A DNA stretch of 64,000 bases from Lolium rigidum (lineage: Eukaryota > Streptophyta > Magnoliopsida > Poales > Poaceae), in NCBI RefSeq assembly GCF_022539505.1, contig NW_025899905.1, positions 124,001 through 188,000 of the forward strand. The letters are read 5' to 3'. Positions 11,338 through 26,200 of this stretch are shown one piece after another. A model generated the notes under the pieces. It did not search any database and was not told the DNA's origin. It saw nothing but the letters and a program-made list of their open reading frames with translations. The position numbers and the translations under genes were made by a program. The first letter of the stretch is position 1. Every line of letters begins with the position of its first letter.

Positions 11338-11585
11338 CTTGTGAACCATTGTTATGTTGGCGATTTGATAACATGTTAAGTATGTGTATACTGACCAACT
11401 ATGCAAGTATAAGCTCTGGTTTCTCTTGTCCAACTTATATAAAACTTGTATGTTGTAAACTTTTCTTGTGAAACATTGTTATGCTAGTGGTTTGTTAGCA
11501 TGTTAAGCATGGGTGTACCGACCAACTATGCAAGTATCAGCTCTGGTTTCTCTTGTCCAACTATATAAAATTTGTATGTTATGTT
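11338..11585. repeat. Imperfect tandem duplication, unit about 126 bp
   Basis: The segment from TCTTGTGAACCATTGTTATG (11338) through the GTATGTTGTAAAC region (11460) recurs from TCTTGTGAAACATTGTTATG (11464) to about 11585 with scattered differences. It lies in the 3' flank of gene B and is non-coding. Confidence 0.8.
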
Positions 11586-11751
11586 ATGAACTATCCAGTT
11601 TTCATTAATAATTTGCAGTTGTGGGGTCTTCTATGTTGGTTTGTTACTTTTGAAATACTAAATGGCCTGGTTTACTAATGGAGGACTGTTCGCAAGAACT
11701 TAGCATGACATAAGCTTTGCAATTTATATTTTGAAGATTGGTCAAATTGAC

Positions 11752-12457
11752 ATAAGGCATTGAGCATCGGTTTTTGAAGTACTAAAAGTAATTTGACAAA
11801 CATGAGTATCACGAAGGAACCTTGGTCGGCCTGTCCGAATTAAGAAGTGGCCCTGACAGGAGAAAACAGACCAAGGTTTGAGGAAATTGGCAGATTCTTT
11901 ATTCTCAGGGAGATTTGGATACTGATGAGTTGCAAAATGCTATGGTTTTGGATATAATATCTGAATTTATTCAGATTTAAGTCGTCGAGATCATGCACCC
12001 CTTTCTTATTTCTCTGAAAATACTACTCGTTCGAGTAGAAAATATTATACCCAGACAGACACACATATCTCAAGACCTCGTTCGTGTCCAGGTTTCAGTT
12101 AGAAATAAGGCATTGAGCATCGGTTTTTGAAGTACTAAAAATAATTTGACAAACATGAGTATCACGAAGGAACCTTGGCCGGCCTGTCCGAATTAAGAAG
12201 TGGCCCTGAGAGGAGTAAACAGACCAAGGTTTGAGGAAATTGGCAGATTCTTTATTCTCAGGGAGATTTGGATACTGATGAGTTGCAAAATGCTATGGTT
12301 TTGGATATAATATCTGAATTTATTCAGATTTAAGTCGTCGAGATCATGCACCCCTTTCTTATTTCTCTGAAAATACTACTCGTTCGAGTAGAAAATATTA
12401 TACCCAGACAGACACACATATCTCAAGACCTCGTTCGTGTCCAGGTTTCAGTTAGAA
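11752..12457. repeat. Near-identical tandem duplication of 353 bp
   Basis: Copy 1 is 11752-12104 and copy 2 is 12105-12457, directly abutting. By eye only a handful of differences are visible, for example CTGACAGG against CTGAGAGG and TTGGTCGG against TTGGCCGG. The junction is clean, so this is a recent duplication between two convergent genes. No coding frame is recognised. Confidence 0.9.
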
Positions 12458-12867
12458 TCATATATGTACAAGTACAAGTTTGTGCACACTTCTAAGAGTT
12501 CAAGACTAGACAGAATATCCAACAAAGGACACAGAAAAGAGCGTCTCGCATCATACTCTGAACAACTGAAGAACTTGAACCAAACAAGGGAAAAAACAAT
12601 GACAGGTGATGACGAAGGAATATAACTATGAATCCTAACATGCAGATGATCATAGAATCGGCTACCAAGAATAGCCCGTTGGCTGGGGATGAAATTTTGA
12701 CGCAATCAAACAAATATCTTCAATTCAGAACAGACATGAGCACACCAATGGAACTCAGACAGAGTAGACATGGAACCCAAAGCAGAAAGACAAGAGGACC
12801 TTTATGCCTAACCTTAATGTACAACTCCTCTACTAAACTTTCAAATGCAAATAACATGTTATGCGTG

Positions 12868-14274
12868 TCAGTTGTACTTCACAGTGATCTTGGATGAAGG
12901 CAAAGTACCGAAGATGGCGTCCCAGAGCGATGAGGTGATGCCGAAGCCCTTGTCCTGGATTCTGAAATGGTGGTTAAGGTGATACCGCTGCAGCGCAAGT
13001 GAAGTTTGTGAGGAATGGGTTTCATGGAACAGTAGCTATGGGCAGCTTAGTGCTGACCTTAAGTGGAATCATGTTTGTTTTACCTTGAGATGCTTTGCTG
13101 GATCTTTGGATGGCTGTCCATGGTGCAAGTAGTAGTGGGTGCAATCATACATCACATACCCCAACAGGCCACCGCCAAATAGTGCAGGAGTGGTGGATGG
13201 AGTTGCAAAGAACGCAACTATGTTCCAGAACTGAAAATAAGTAACACAAAGACCACTTCAATTAGATGGGTTATGTTCTGTGGATGCAAATTGCGACGAG
13301 CCAGCATTTCCTTTTCGTGTATTCAGGGATTTACCGGCACACACAAAATTGCTGTTCCAGCAGGAGGAAACACAAGTCTGAGTGAGTCCATCGGGTGCTT
13401 ATGATGGCATCCATGAATAAGGTAATGTGCTGTGTTTGACCTGCAAAGTCGCATCAGCAAAAAACTTTGAGCAAACTTTGAGCAGAAGGAAAAATCCTAT
13501 GAAACAGTACCAAGTCAAGGTTGATAAATTCTTACCAATAGGTTTTCGTCTCGATGTGGAATAGGAAGCGGTGCAAGGTATACTCAATCAATGTCCATAC
13601 AAATACGCCAAATAGGGCCATCAGAACTACTTCCCGTATAGTATGACCCATCAGAATAGACTTGGCAAACAGCCAGTAGACGACAGGTAGCCATATGACT
13701 GGCACAACCCACCATTTCGTGAGTGTCAAGAACTGTACAAAGATTTTTTTGTATTATGACAGCTGAGTTTCCAAAATCCTCAATGGAACTAATATACCGG
13801 GGTGCATTAGCTAGCATTACCTCCATTACATCGTTTCTGAAAAAGCGTGGGCCTTCTTTGCTGACGATAGGTTGGTGAACCCATTCCTGGTAATGTTCCC
13901 CGAGATGGCCAACCTACATCAAAATAGAAAACACAATCTGTAAGGACAAACCCATTTTATATTAGTTAAAACTTCTGAAATCATAGTTTTACAACTACAT
14001 CGTACTCTTTGAGAAGAGCAGAACATATATAGCATGTACAGTACCAAACAAAAAGTTTCACAATTGAAAACTTGAGCAGTTGAACCGATGGTCAGAAACA
14101 CAGAAAGTGATGGGGAAACTTTTCAGTGGAAAAAAAGAATGGGAAATGTGCACGGCAAGGTTAAAATTACTAAGAACAGTTACTGCAACAATTATCGCAA
14201 GAGTGAATGAGCATAGGCAGAACCTGGAAAACAAGAGGCTTGCTGAGATCAACGGTGAACTCGTGCACGACCAT
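12868..14274 (-). CDS. FAH: Fatty acid 2-hydroxylase (dihydroceramide fatty acyl 2-hydroxylase), 6 coding exons, 237 aa
   Basis: Coding exons on the minus strand are 14224-14274, 13821-13913, 13536-13732, 13335-13440, 13084-13230 and 12868-12987. All have GT/AG borders and sum to 714 nt including the stop. Plant FAH proteins are also about 237 aa and lack a fused cytochrome b5 domain; b5 is a separate partner. The enzyme adds the alpha-hydroxyl group to very-long-chain acyl chains of ceramides in the ER. The di-iron His boxes are all present: HRFLFH (102-107), H119 and H123 with HHKH (126-129), HYYLHH (181-186) and HLNHH (201-205). Hydrophobic segments fall near 56-76, 82-98 and 135-178. The start [17 protein letters not shown] matches plant homologues. 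No defect was found. It is convergent with DUF6598 gene B. Confidence 0.93.
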
Positions 14275-17200
14275 CTTCTGTACTCTTCCCCAATCAGAGC
14301 TGCAACATAGAGTAGACATGATTCATCACATACTTGACCAGAACAATCAAGATGCGAAAACAGGATCCTAAAGCCAAGAACAAATCAACAGAAGCCTTAC
14401 ACTAGTTGCGTGATCACCGAAATAAATTTTGGATGACAAGCACACTACTAATAACCAACTGGCCTGAACACTGAAGAGGATGCCACAGTTGCCACCTTTC
14501 TTCAGACCATCACGATAACGTTTCTTTGCCCTGGCAATCATTCAGAAGATCACGCATTCACACAACACACGTGACCCCATGACACGCAGCAGAGGCGGAC
14601 AGCCTCCACAGTCGTCCCTGCTCATCTCTATCCACAAAGACTGCTGGCACGAATTCGGCAAGGCACCAGTCCAGCGCCACAGGATTACCCTTTTCCTGTC
14701 TACACGAATCTGACCGGAACCACACCGGCAAATCAAGCAAGAAATGCAGGCACAAAATAAAATCTCCCCACTCTAGATCGAGTCCACACATCTATGCCGC
14801 GTCAAGAAGTGCCACTCCCGTCGAACTTTCATCTTCCAACATCAAGACCCACAAAATTTCCGCCCAATTTACATCTACGGAACTGAAATTCTACTGAATA
14901 CTGAAACCAATAACACCAAAAACTAGCGCAACACCGAGGGGGAAACGGAGAGAAACGAGACGGATTCAGATCGCGGGGCCAAGCGGGGTGAGAGTACCTC
15001 GGAAACGTACAGCGCCAATGGCGGCCGTGGACTCACGAGAAGAGGAGGAGCCCCTGGCCGAGACGACGAGGCAAGGCGCAGCAACGGCAGGAGAGGAGAG
15101 ATAGAACAGGGATCAGGAAGGAGGAGTTTCCTGCAAAACGAACGAGTGCCTCCGTGCCTGGCGGGGCTCGCGCCGTCGCTGCAGGGTGGGGCCGGCGTCT
15201 GGGTTATATGGTGGTTTTGCGATTCCGTAGTTTCTTAGGGGCGGATCTACAGTTGTTCATCCGCTAAGCCCTCTCGCTCTCTCAAATAGGGAGTGGGACC
15301 CGCCTCCCAGCTTGGCGTTGGGCTGTACCAGTGTGCTGTGGACAGTGAGAATGTGAATTGATCAGTTTAATCACGAGGATACTGAGTGTTCGAATGGTAC
15401 TCCACTAAAATTACAAGAAAATAAGTGGATACCATCGTTGTCATCAGCTGTTAATCGTCAAACGCCCTTTCTAAACCTAACGCTGCCTCCATCTCCGCCA
15501 CCTTCATAGGTTCGTTCTTCCTTCTTCTGGTGGCCTCACCGATGTCCGGAGGGCTGGGACACCCGATCAATGTGTGGAATTTTTAAAAATGTAGTGTTAT
15601 TGGAGATTTGGTAGCCAGTCTTCTTTTGACACTCGATCAGTGGAGATAGGCATTGTCTACAATAAGTGATATTCGTCTTTTCATTCGACGACGTTATGAT
15701 GTCCTTCCTGATGTCAGTGATGGTATTGGAAGATTACAATTTTCTAGTCATGGGCCTTCAGATCGTTCTTCGGCATATCGATTTTTTGAATCTTTTCTTA
15801 TGATTGCAGCGACGATGATTTTCCCCAAAAAAATTATTTCGGCTGCTACGTCCTCGACAATGGTGATTCGTACTCTCGGCTCTCTAGGGATGTCGACAAG
15901 ATTGTTCGGTTGCTTTTTCCTGACATATTAATGTTGGTGCTCTCATCAATGTCGATTGACTATTTTAATTGTTACGCGTGTGCATGTAACCTTGGCATTG
16001 CGATTCAAATTATAATTAGGGGAGAACCTTTCTTGGCATTTGCAAGTTTATGATTTGGTATCTGCGTACAGCTACCTTCAAAAAAAAGTACAAGACTATG
16101 TTATGGAAAAAAAAGAAGTTGAAGACCTCAAAAATTTGCTTGTAACTTTTAGATCTTATTTTGTACTAATCGCCAGAGGAAGCTCGTGTATCTCTGCTAT
16201 GTACTATTTACTAATTTAAAGTACATGAGATATTGATTAAAAAGAAGTGGATGTCATGCTAAAATTACAAATGTACAATAACAAAATCTTTTTAGAAAGT
16301 TCCTGCCCGCGGTAGTGTTCGGTGGCTCCGTTTCACGTGCATCTGATTTGACCATCTGTGATCCGTTACGACGGAGGACGGCTCGGTTGTGATCACTCGG
16401 TCACTGGATCCAATCTAACTGAACATCGGTATTGCCTCGAGGGTTTGTGTTGGGACGATGCAGAAGCCAGCAGTGGTGATACTCATTTGTTTTTGGTCTC
16501 TTTCATCATGCCACGTCTAGCACGAGCGAAGGCAGATTAAAAGAGGAGAATCGGTGCATCAACGATCTTACCACAACTTTCGACGATTAGTTAATTATTT
16601 TCGAAAGCCCGAGCAAAAGCAGATACAAGGATAAGATACATGTGCTTCTTTATTTTTTAAATTCGTAAATTATATTTTATAATTTTTATGGTTCAATGCC
16701 TCCTCTGCCTGCTCCACTAGTGGAAAACAGGCCTTTTGATCCGGGTGGTTAGGGCCTTTTGTCGCGGGCGGCCAGCCGCGACAAGCAAGGCGCGATAAAA
16801 GGGTGGCCTTTTATCCCGGGTCACTTACGACCCGCGACATAAGGTCCACCACGTGGCAGCCGCGGGGCGCGCGGGGCACAGGACCTTTTGTCGCGGGCGG
16901 TATTACCACCCGCGACAAAAGGCCTTCTACGTGGCGCGCGCACAACGCTTCTGCTTTAGGGTTTGAGGGGTGCAGCACCCCTCCCCCCCCCGCCACCGAC
17001 CGCCTGTTATATTTGTACGCTACTAGAAGTTGTACACATTCATTCATTATATATATATATAGATCGATCAAACAAATATTGGAAGCAGAAGTCGATTCCC
17101 CTTACACATATTCGTAGGTTCCCTACATATATACATGGAGCTCACGATCGACAAACGGTACTAACGACCGTCTATTTGGAGGTAGAACAACTATTTGGAC

Positions 17201-20200
17201 TAAACAAGCCTTTCTTGTTTATTACTTCTCTAACCAAAAGTCCCGCCAGCTTCCTCCGCGATTCCTAGTGCGTGTTCCTTTGGTTGGAGTCCGTCCCGCA
17301 TGAAGTCGACCTATATACGATAATGAGATGAGTATGACTATATCGGTCTTGATAACGAAATATTGATGATAATAAATAAAGTTGTGAATGTTATTGCTTA
17401 CTTTGAATTTATTTCTGTTCTGCTTCTCGGTGGTTAACATGCGAATGGACTCGCAAACGTAGTATCCACATAGATTCGTCCCTTGTGGCTGCCGGGGGCA
17501 CGCTACGAGGAGTAAATGTTAGCTTCGTTGCAAAGGTAATGTCCTTATGAACATTCTTCAAAGCTTGCCAAGCCCTGCCATGCAAAAGAATGATTGAATG
17601 AGTGGATAATTAATTGATATCTCACGAAAGATAAAGCGCGGCGATGAAGGAAATTACACTTGGAGCAACTTCGCAAGTCCCGGAACCCGTCCAGGCCTCT
17701 ACTCGTGGGTCTCTTACTTCAACTACTCCCTTATCAGGTTGAATGTCTAGTAGAATCCAGATGGAAGCTGCACATGTTATGCATATACGTCAGGAATTAC
17801 ACTTAACATCGAGTAAGAAAAATTGAATGTGCATAAAAGATCATTAAGACTCTCACTCGTAGTTGTAAGGAAACAATATTGAATCACAGAAATATTGCTG
17901 CCCCAAAAACCTTAGTAGGTTTCCCCCAGTATCTTGGCGTTTATGCTTCACCGTTTCAACATGTATTTTATCTGGGTCAACAAACCCAACATTGATAATA
18001 TTATTACTTTTGCACTCACTGATCTTCAGTCTGCAAAAGAGAACACATAAGATATAATGAGTATATATATGCAATGAAAACGAACATGAACTGAATGAAA
18101 ATGAACTTATATGTAGTTAACAACTTACAAGCAATAGCAACTCATGAGAGATTTGTCGAGGGCATCTAGATTGAATAACCGCCGGAGTTCATTCATCTCA
18201 ATATGGATCTCCTCCTCTCGGTAGTAATATTCCCATGGTATACTCGCCACGATGAACCTTATGTTCTCCTTGCATGCATCAAGGTACCACTGATGCAAAT
18301 TCCGCATATGTGTTGGCAGTTTATGCACCTGCTCTCTGCTGATCAAGTCGGCCCCGTAGACAAATTTAGGAGCTATATCAGCGGTGGGTACTGCAGCATC
18401 CGCTGCGGACAGCAATTCCTCCACGGTAACGTCACGGGCAGCCGCTAGCTTTGCGGCTTCTTCCATATCGAAACCACCACCATGTTCCTCGTACACCTTG
18501 GGAACATTAAGCACTTTGAGTGGTGGGATCGATTGTTTGAGGCTGAGCACCGAGGAGGGGAACTTCCTTTCTCTTTTTGCCTTTTGTCGTTTGCTTGGCC
18601 TTGAGGGGTGCACTTGTTGAAGTTGACTTATTCTCAGTTGCACTTCTAGCTGATGATTTGCTCGTGCCAGCAATGTCCTTCTCCTTAGCCTTTTCAGCCT
18701 TCTTTGTGTCAATTACCTTCGCAAGAGTGCGTGTATAGTCATCCTTCTTCTCGTGTAAGTCATACTGCGATGGTGTGTTCGGAAAACTAGTAGCATATGC
18801 TATTTGCTTCTCTGTGTATGGCTCGGCGCCGGAGGTTTTGGCTTATGGAAATGATCATAGTTGTGTTTCGCAACAGCCGCCGCATTTTCCTCGACAGTAA
18901 GATCCCAAGGACGGGGGGGAGGAACCTTTGGTACTTTTGGGAGGGGCGACCTCTTGGGGACAGGACTCTTGAAACGCTTCCGGCTGGGTGCATTCCGAGT
19001 CTTTTTGGGCGGAGGCGGCGGCGCTGGAGATGGAGATGGAGTACCGATGTCGTGGTCGACGTCGTACCCACGGGGTGATGGTGTCGACATGTGATCGGTA
19101 GGAGGAGGTGATGGTGGCCTGCGATCACCCTGGAGGAGGTGATGGTGACCTGCTGGGACGACCGGTACTAGGTGCTACCCAGCACTGGCAGCCCGATGTT
19201 CTTCTTTTCCCGGAGAATGATTTCTCCCAGACACCTCTCGAGTGTAAGCCCCCCATCACCTCCGGGGATATGGAGCTCCAATGTCTCCCACTCGCGGGAC
19301 AACCGAATCCACCCCGACACGAGCATAGCCAGCTGGAATCGGATTGCCATGCCATGTTGCCGGCTCACCTTCGGGTCCAAATGCCGGTAAGACATAGCCG
19401 ACCGCCACCTTAACGTAAACCTTCCCGAACACCTCATGGAGATCACAAGGTGTTGTCTCCTTGATTCCATCCAAGGGGTCGCCGGGACCGGCATCTATCA
19501 TCATCCGTGTAGGAGGGGCCTCCGAGTCGGCCACGCTGCTTGTCTCGTCGCCGAGATATTTCAGCGGTATTATCCGGCGGGCGCTGTCCTTTTAGTTCAT
19601 TTATCTCCCGCCGCCGTCGCTGAAGCTCCCGCTGCTCGCTGGTCAAGTCGGCGTTGGAACTCGGCCATCCGGTCATTCCGCACCTCCAGCTGGCGTTGTT
19701 TAGCTCTCGCTCGGCTTCTATAAGTCTCCGCGTCGGCCGGAAACCCAAGCGACCACGGAACACTAGGGCCGAAGCCTCTTGTTCGTCCTCCCTTCTCGGG
19801 ATTACCGAGGACAAGCGTCGGCAAGTCTTTCTCTCTATCGGGAGCAAACTTTAGTTTTCCCGCCTTTATATCTGTCGTCACTTCAATCCATTTTTGCCTG
19901 GGTACCCTAACCCCGGTGTCACTTTCAACAATGTTCCCCGTCTTCATGTCATACTCACAGCCATGCGCGAGGAACCAATTTCGAGCCCTTGTGTCCCATC
20001 CTTCTCGCGTGGGTTCCGGAGTGATCCCGTTCAGCTCCATCTCAGCCTCTTGTGCATCCCACTTAGGCATGGCTCTTCCGTAGCCCCCTCGCCCCGTATG
20101 ATGGTGATATTTCTTCTCGCTTGCATTCTTCTTGTTTTTCGCCGACGGGTTCACAGCCTCCTCTCGATTCTTTGTACCTCACAAATTCTTCCCAGCTATG

Positions 20201-23200
20201 CTCCCGCTTCGCTAGGTAGTTCTCGAATACTCGGAGGCTTCTTGTCTTTCTTATAATTTTTCCATAACCGGTTCTTATACGCCGGAAAAGTTCCCCCATC
20301 TTCTTAAGAGCCCATTTCTTCACTAGCTCTCGCCGCTTAGCATTCTCGGACTCCGATCCCAAATCCGGCAAAGTGAAATGTGCCATGAGGTCTCCGAAAA
20401 GTGTGTCCTTGTACCTATCGGCAACCTGATTTTCGGACACATTCTTCGTCTTGTTCCATTCTTCGACGAGTGATCGGGACACGATCTCTAACCACAACTC
20501 CGCACTCGATTTTTGAACTTCACTCCGACATTCTCGGGTACCACCGGTTGGCCTTCCGGTGATATAGCTTCAATTGTGAAGTGGTCTTTCTTGGTCAACT
20601 TCTTTGCCGGGCCTCGTTTCTCTATCTTATCTTCGGAGGCCTAAGAGAATACATATAGAATTGCATTAATGCCTCTATACTAATGCCTCAATACATATGT
20701 ACATATAGAAATCCATTAATACCTCGTCACCGGAGCCGTCGTCGGCTTCTCCGTCACCGGAGCCGTTGGCTTCTCCATCACCGGAGCCGTCGGGTTCTCC
20801 ATGACCGGAGCCGTCGGGTTCTCCATCACCGGAGCCGGCTCGGTCGGCTTCTGTACCATCGCGTATCATGTCCGCGAATATGTCTTCCTGTTCCAAGTCC
20901 CGTTCGAATTGATCCATTGTTTCGCAAAAGAATTAAATCGATAAGTAAATGTTCAAACACAAACCAAACCCTAACCCTAATCAAACACAAACCAAACCCT
21001 AACCCTAATCGGCGACACGTGTTTGCGAGAGGGAGAGGGGTGTCGGCGACGCGTGTTTGCGAGAGGGAGAGGGTCTCGGCGGCGCGTGTTTGCGAGAGGG
21101 AGAGGGGTGTCGGCGCGTGTTTGCGAGATGGAGAGTGCGCGTGTTTGCGAGAGGGAGAGGGGTGTCGGCGCGTGTTTGCGAGCGGGAGAGGGCGCGTGTT
21201 TGCGAGAGGGGGAGGGTGTCGGCGACGGGTTTTTGCGAGGGGAGGGAGTCGACGTCAGTTGTTTGCGAGAGGGGTCTCGGCGGGTGTTTGCGAGAGGGGT
21301 GTGTTTGCGAGAGGGGTGTGTCGGCGGGTGTTTGCGAGAGGGGTGTGTCGGCGGCCGATCCGAATTTGAACTAACTAATCAAATTTAAACTACAAATTTG
21401 AACTAACTAATTACATTTAACAAAAATAAACTAACTAATTACAACAAAATACTTACAAAATTTAAACTACAAATTTGAACTAACTAATTACAACAAAAAT
21501 AAACTAACTAATTACAACAAAATACTTACAAAAATGAACTAACTAATTACATACTAAAATGTCTATATACAAAAATGAACTAACTAATTACATACTAATT
21601 ATCTAACTAATAACTAATTACTAAAATGTCTATATACAAAAATGAACTAACTAATTACATACTAATTATCTAACTAATAACTAATTACTAAAATGTCTAT
21701 ATACAAAAATAAACTAACTAATAACTAATTACAAAAATGAACTAACTAATTATACAAATTATCTAACTAAGAAAAAAAAATTAAAAAAAAAGAGGGCCGG
21801 CCGGGGCGCCCGCGCCGGCGCTCGCGCACATGGCCGGCGGCTTGTACCTGCGGAGGGGCGCGGCGGCGCGGCGGCGGGGCCGGCACGGGCACAGGGCGGC
21901 GGCGGCGGGCGCGCGGCACGGCGGCAATCGACGGCGCGGGCGGCACGCGCGGCGGCAATCGACGGCGGCAGAGGGCGCGGGCGGCGAGAGGGCACGCGCG
22001 GCAGAGGGAGCTCGAGGAGGCCTACGGCGGCGACGGCGCGGCGAGGAGATCGACGGCGGCGACGGCGCGGCAGATCGACGGCGGCACGGCAAAATCCGGC
22101 AGCCTGGCGGCGTGAATTTCGCTAAGTGTTGGCCTCCGTGTGTCGCGGGTGGGGGCTCCGCCCGCGGGGCTAGGTATTTATACCTAACCCCTTTTGTCGC
22201 GGGTGGTGGCACGACCCGTGATAAAAGGCCCCCCTTTTATCACGGGTCGTGCCACCACCCGCGACAAAAGGGGGGTCCTTTTATCGCGGGCCGTGGCTCG
22301 ACCCGCGACAAAAGGGGGTGGGAGGGGGAGGCGGCCGATCCGCGTGAAGCGCATCCAACGGCTCCAGGCCGTTGGATTCAAACGGCCTGGAGCCGTTGGA
22401 TGCGCTTCACGCGGATCAGGCCTGCAACAGTTTTTGTGTTTCTGTTTTTTTCTGTTTTTTGTTTTTCTGTTTTTTTTTAATAAAAACTATTATTTCAATA
22501 ACTTTTAAATGGTAACTCAAAAAGAAAAGTTTTATATATGAAAATTGATCAGAAAAATCCAATGAACATGAATATGATATCCATATAACTATTTGCATCT
22601 CGCATCATATCCACTCGTGTCGCGTCCCCGTGCCACGTGTCGCCACCTCTTCCACGTGCCTCGCCCCGCCGACGCCGGCGTGCGACGTGTAGCCACCGCT
22701 GCCACGTGCCTCACCCCGCCGACGCCGGCGTGCGACGTGTAGCCACCGCTAACACGTGCCATGCCCCGCGTGCGCTATATAGAGCGACGAGTGCGGGCGC
22801 AACCACACGTCGCCACCGCCTCCGCTCATTCATCTCCGGGATGCCTCCATGTCGTCGAGGGGCGTCCGGTTTCCGTGGCGTTCGAGTGCATCCGAGCGGT
22901 AGGTTCACCGCCGAGATACGCGCCGGTGGCTTCCGCCTCACCCTCGGCACGTACAACACGCCGGAGGAGGCGGCGCGCGCTTACGACGCGGCGGCGTGGC
23001 GCTTTCGGCGGCCGGGGCACGACATCAACTTTCCGGATGTTGAATCGCTAGAGGAGGCGGAGTTCCTCGCGCCACCGCCGTGCCTCGTCACCGACGAGGA
23101 CCGTCGCCGGCATCGCCGGTGCGGCGCAGGATCGCCATCGCCGAGCGCGACGAGCGGTTGATGCGCCAGTGGAGGGCGCGGTCCCCCGACGCGTTCTTTG

Positions 23201-26200
23201 CTAACCTTAGGGCACAACGCAGGTCCAACAGGCGCAACCGTCGGGCCGTCGCCGCCTTCGAGCTCGAGAACTCGAATACAACTTGGACCGAAAACGACCC
23301 TCGGTGGGATGACCTTTGGACGGAGACAACCTCCGACGACGAGTAGAGACTAGACTAGTAATTTATCTATTTTATTGTAATTTCAATAAAGTCGTTGTCG
23401 GTTCTATTAGTTTAAATTTAGTTTATAAAGTCGTTGTCGGTTGTTTTTGTTCAATAAAGTGGTTGACACGAAATTTATTACGATTGAACTGAAATTAAAG
23501 TACAGAGCTCAACCGAAAAATAAGATACATGGCTAGATTCGAATGTTGGAGCCATTCAATCATAGTCGTGCCTAGTCCTATACACGTCGCCACCGTAGTC
23601 ATCAAAGTCGCCGACGTCATCGTCGCTAGCATCGGGGTCGCGGTTGTCGAACCTCGGCGGATGACCACGCGTGGGCTGGGATTGAGGGTAGCGCGAGCGG
23701 GGGCCACGATAGGCCGGGACGCTCGGAGAGTCCGGCCGCGCCACCACATCCGACGGCCGGCCTCGTTGAAGTTCGAAGGAGGCGGGCCGTCCTCCTCGTA
23801 CTCGGCAACCGCCCTCTCACGCCGATTGATGAAGAAGCTGTCCCAAGTCGGGCTGTAGTCGGGATGCCACCGGGGATTCCTCCGCTGCTCGGGCGTGAGC
23901 TCGAAATAGTAGTGGTTCGTGATGGCCATCTCGCGTGGCACACCTACAGGGATAGGAGGGACCGGTACGCCTCCGACGCTCAGGCAACCAGCCGGTCGGG
24001 ACGCGGTAGCCGGGCGGGCAGGGGTAGTTCGAGGCGCAAAGCGCCTCCGCCTCCCGGGGTGTTAGACATACGATGGAAGCCATGGGAGAGAGTGATGAGG
24101 TTTGCAGATATGAGAGTCCAAGCCTACATATATATAGTGGAAAATGGCGGGAATGCGGGAAGAAAATAGGCGGGAACGAAGTGGCGCGCGAAACTTTCAT
24201 CCCGGGTGGAGGCTCAAACCGCGACAAAAGACTGGGGGAGGCTTATCTAGGAGGGCCTTTTGTCACGGTTGGTGGCTGCAACCGCGACTAAAGATGTCGG
24301 CAGGATAATAAGGATGTGTCGGTAACCTTTTGTCACGGTTGGTGGCTGCAACCGCGACTAAAGCTGTCGGCAGGATAAGGATGTGTCGGTAACCTTTTGT
24401 CACGGTTGGTGGCTGCAACCGCGACTAAAGGTGTCGGCAGGATAAGGACGCGTGGGTGGACGCACCGCTCGATGAGATAAAGCATGTAGCGCACGACGGC
24501 CTGTCGAAGTAATAAGACAAAGTAGAAGCGGTGCCGTGCCTATAAAAGGAGCATCGATACGCCTTGCCAAGCGGATCAACAAGCCAAGCACAGTTTAATC
24601 TTCATTATTACATAAATGTAGAGATTGTCTTGGGAACTATATATGAAGAATACATTATTACATCGCCATCTAGTGTTGTGATCTTCTACGCCGTAGCCAT
24701 GGAGAATCTTCATCATTTAGCAAGATGCTTGGGTCAATTTTCACCGTGAAGGGCGGAATTTCTTTAAACTTATTATAATCTTCCGACATGTCCGTCTTGT
24801 CATCCACTCCCACGATGTTTCTTTTCCCCGAAAGAACTATGTGGCGCTTTGGCTCCTCGATTGATGTATTCTTTTGTTGATTTCTTTTTCTTGATTTGCT
24901 AGACATGTCCTTCACGTAGAAAACTTGAGCCACCTCGCCGGCTAGGACAAAAGGCTCGTCCGGGTACGCAAGATTGTTGGGATCCACCGTTATCATACCG
25001 TACTTATCGTCAATATGTATAGCGCTGAGCTTCACCCATTTGCACCGAAACAAAGGGACCTTAAAAGTGGGACCATAGTCAAGTTCCCATATCTCCTCTA
25101 TGTATCCATAATATGTGGTGGTCTGCCCATTCTCGTCCGTTGCATCGAAGCGGACACCGCTGTTTTGGTTGGTGCTCTTCTTATCTTGGTCGATCGTGTA
25201 AAATGTATTCCCATTTATCTCGTACCCTTGGAATGTACATATGTTTGAAGATGGTAACCTGGCCAACAAGTACAGCTGCTCCACCGCAGATGGGTCATTA
25301 ATGAGATGTCTTTGCAACCAACCGCCGAAGGTATTCATGTGTTGACGTGTAATCAAGGACTCGGGCTGGCCCGGGTTTATTTCTCGTAAAACATTCTTAT
25401 GTTTCTCGATGTACGGAGCCACCAAGCTGGAATTGTATAGAACTGTGTAGTGCGCTTGATTGAAAGAAATCTTGTCCCTCCACACCGTTGCTTTCCTTCC
25501 TAGTGTGCCTTTTCCAGTCAGCCTCCCCTCATACCGAGATTCAGGAACACCAATCGGCTTAAGGTCAGGAAGAAAGTCAACACAAAACTCAATGACCTCC
25601 TCAGTTCCGTAGCCCTTTGAGATACTTCCTTCCGGCCTAGCTCGGTTATGAACATATTTCTTTAAGACTCCCATGAACCTCTCGAAGGGGAACATATTGT
25701 GTAGAAATACAGGACCGAGAATTCTAATCTCTTCAACTAGGTGAACGAGGAGGTGCGTCATAATATTGAAGAAGGATGGTGGGAACAACAACTCGAAGCC
25801 GACAAGACATTGGACCACATCTTCCCGTAATCCCGACAAAGTTTCGGATCCATTACCTTCCGAGAAATTGCGTTCGGGAATGCACATATCTTCACAATGG
25901 CTAGTCGAACATTTTCTCGGTAGAAGTCCCCTCAATGCAATCGGAAGCAATTGTGTCATAAGCACGTGACAGTCATGGGACTTCAGGTTCTGGAATTTTT
26001 TCTCCTTCATATTTACTATCCCCTTTATATTCGACGAGAAACCAGACGGAACCTTGATACTGAATAGGGCTTCAAAAAAGATCTCCTTCTCTTGTTTGGT
26101 AAGAGCATAGCTGGCAGGCCCTACAAACCGCCCTGGATGATTGCCGTTTCGTCCTTTATGAAGTTCCCGGTCCTCCCGTGCTTCTGTTGTATCTTTTGTC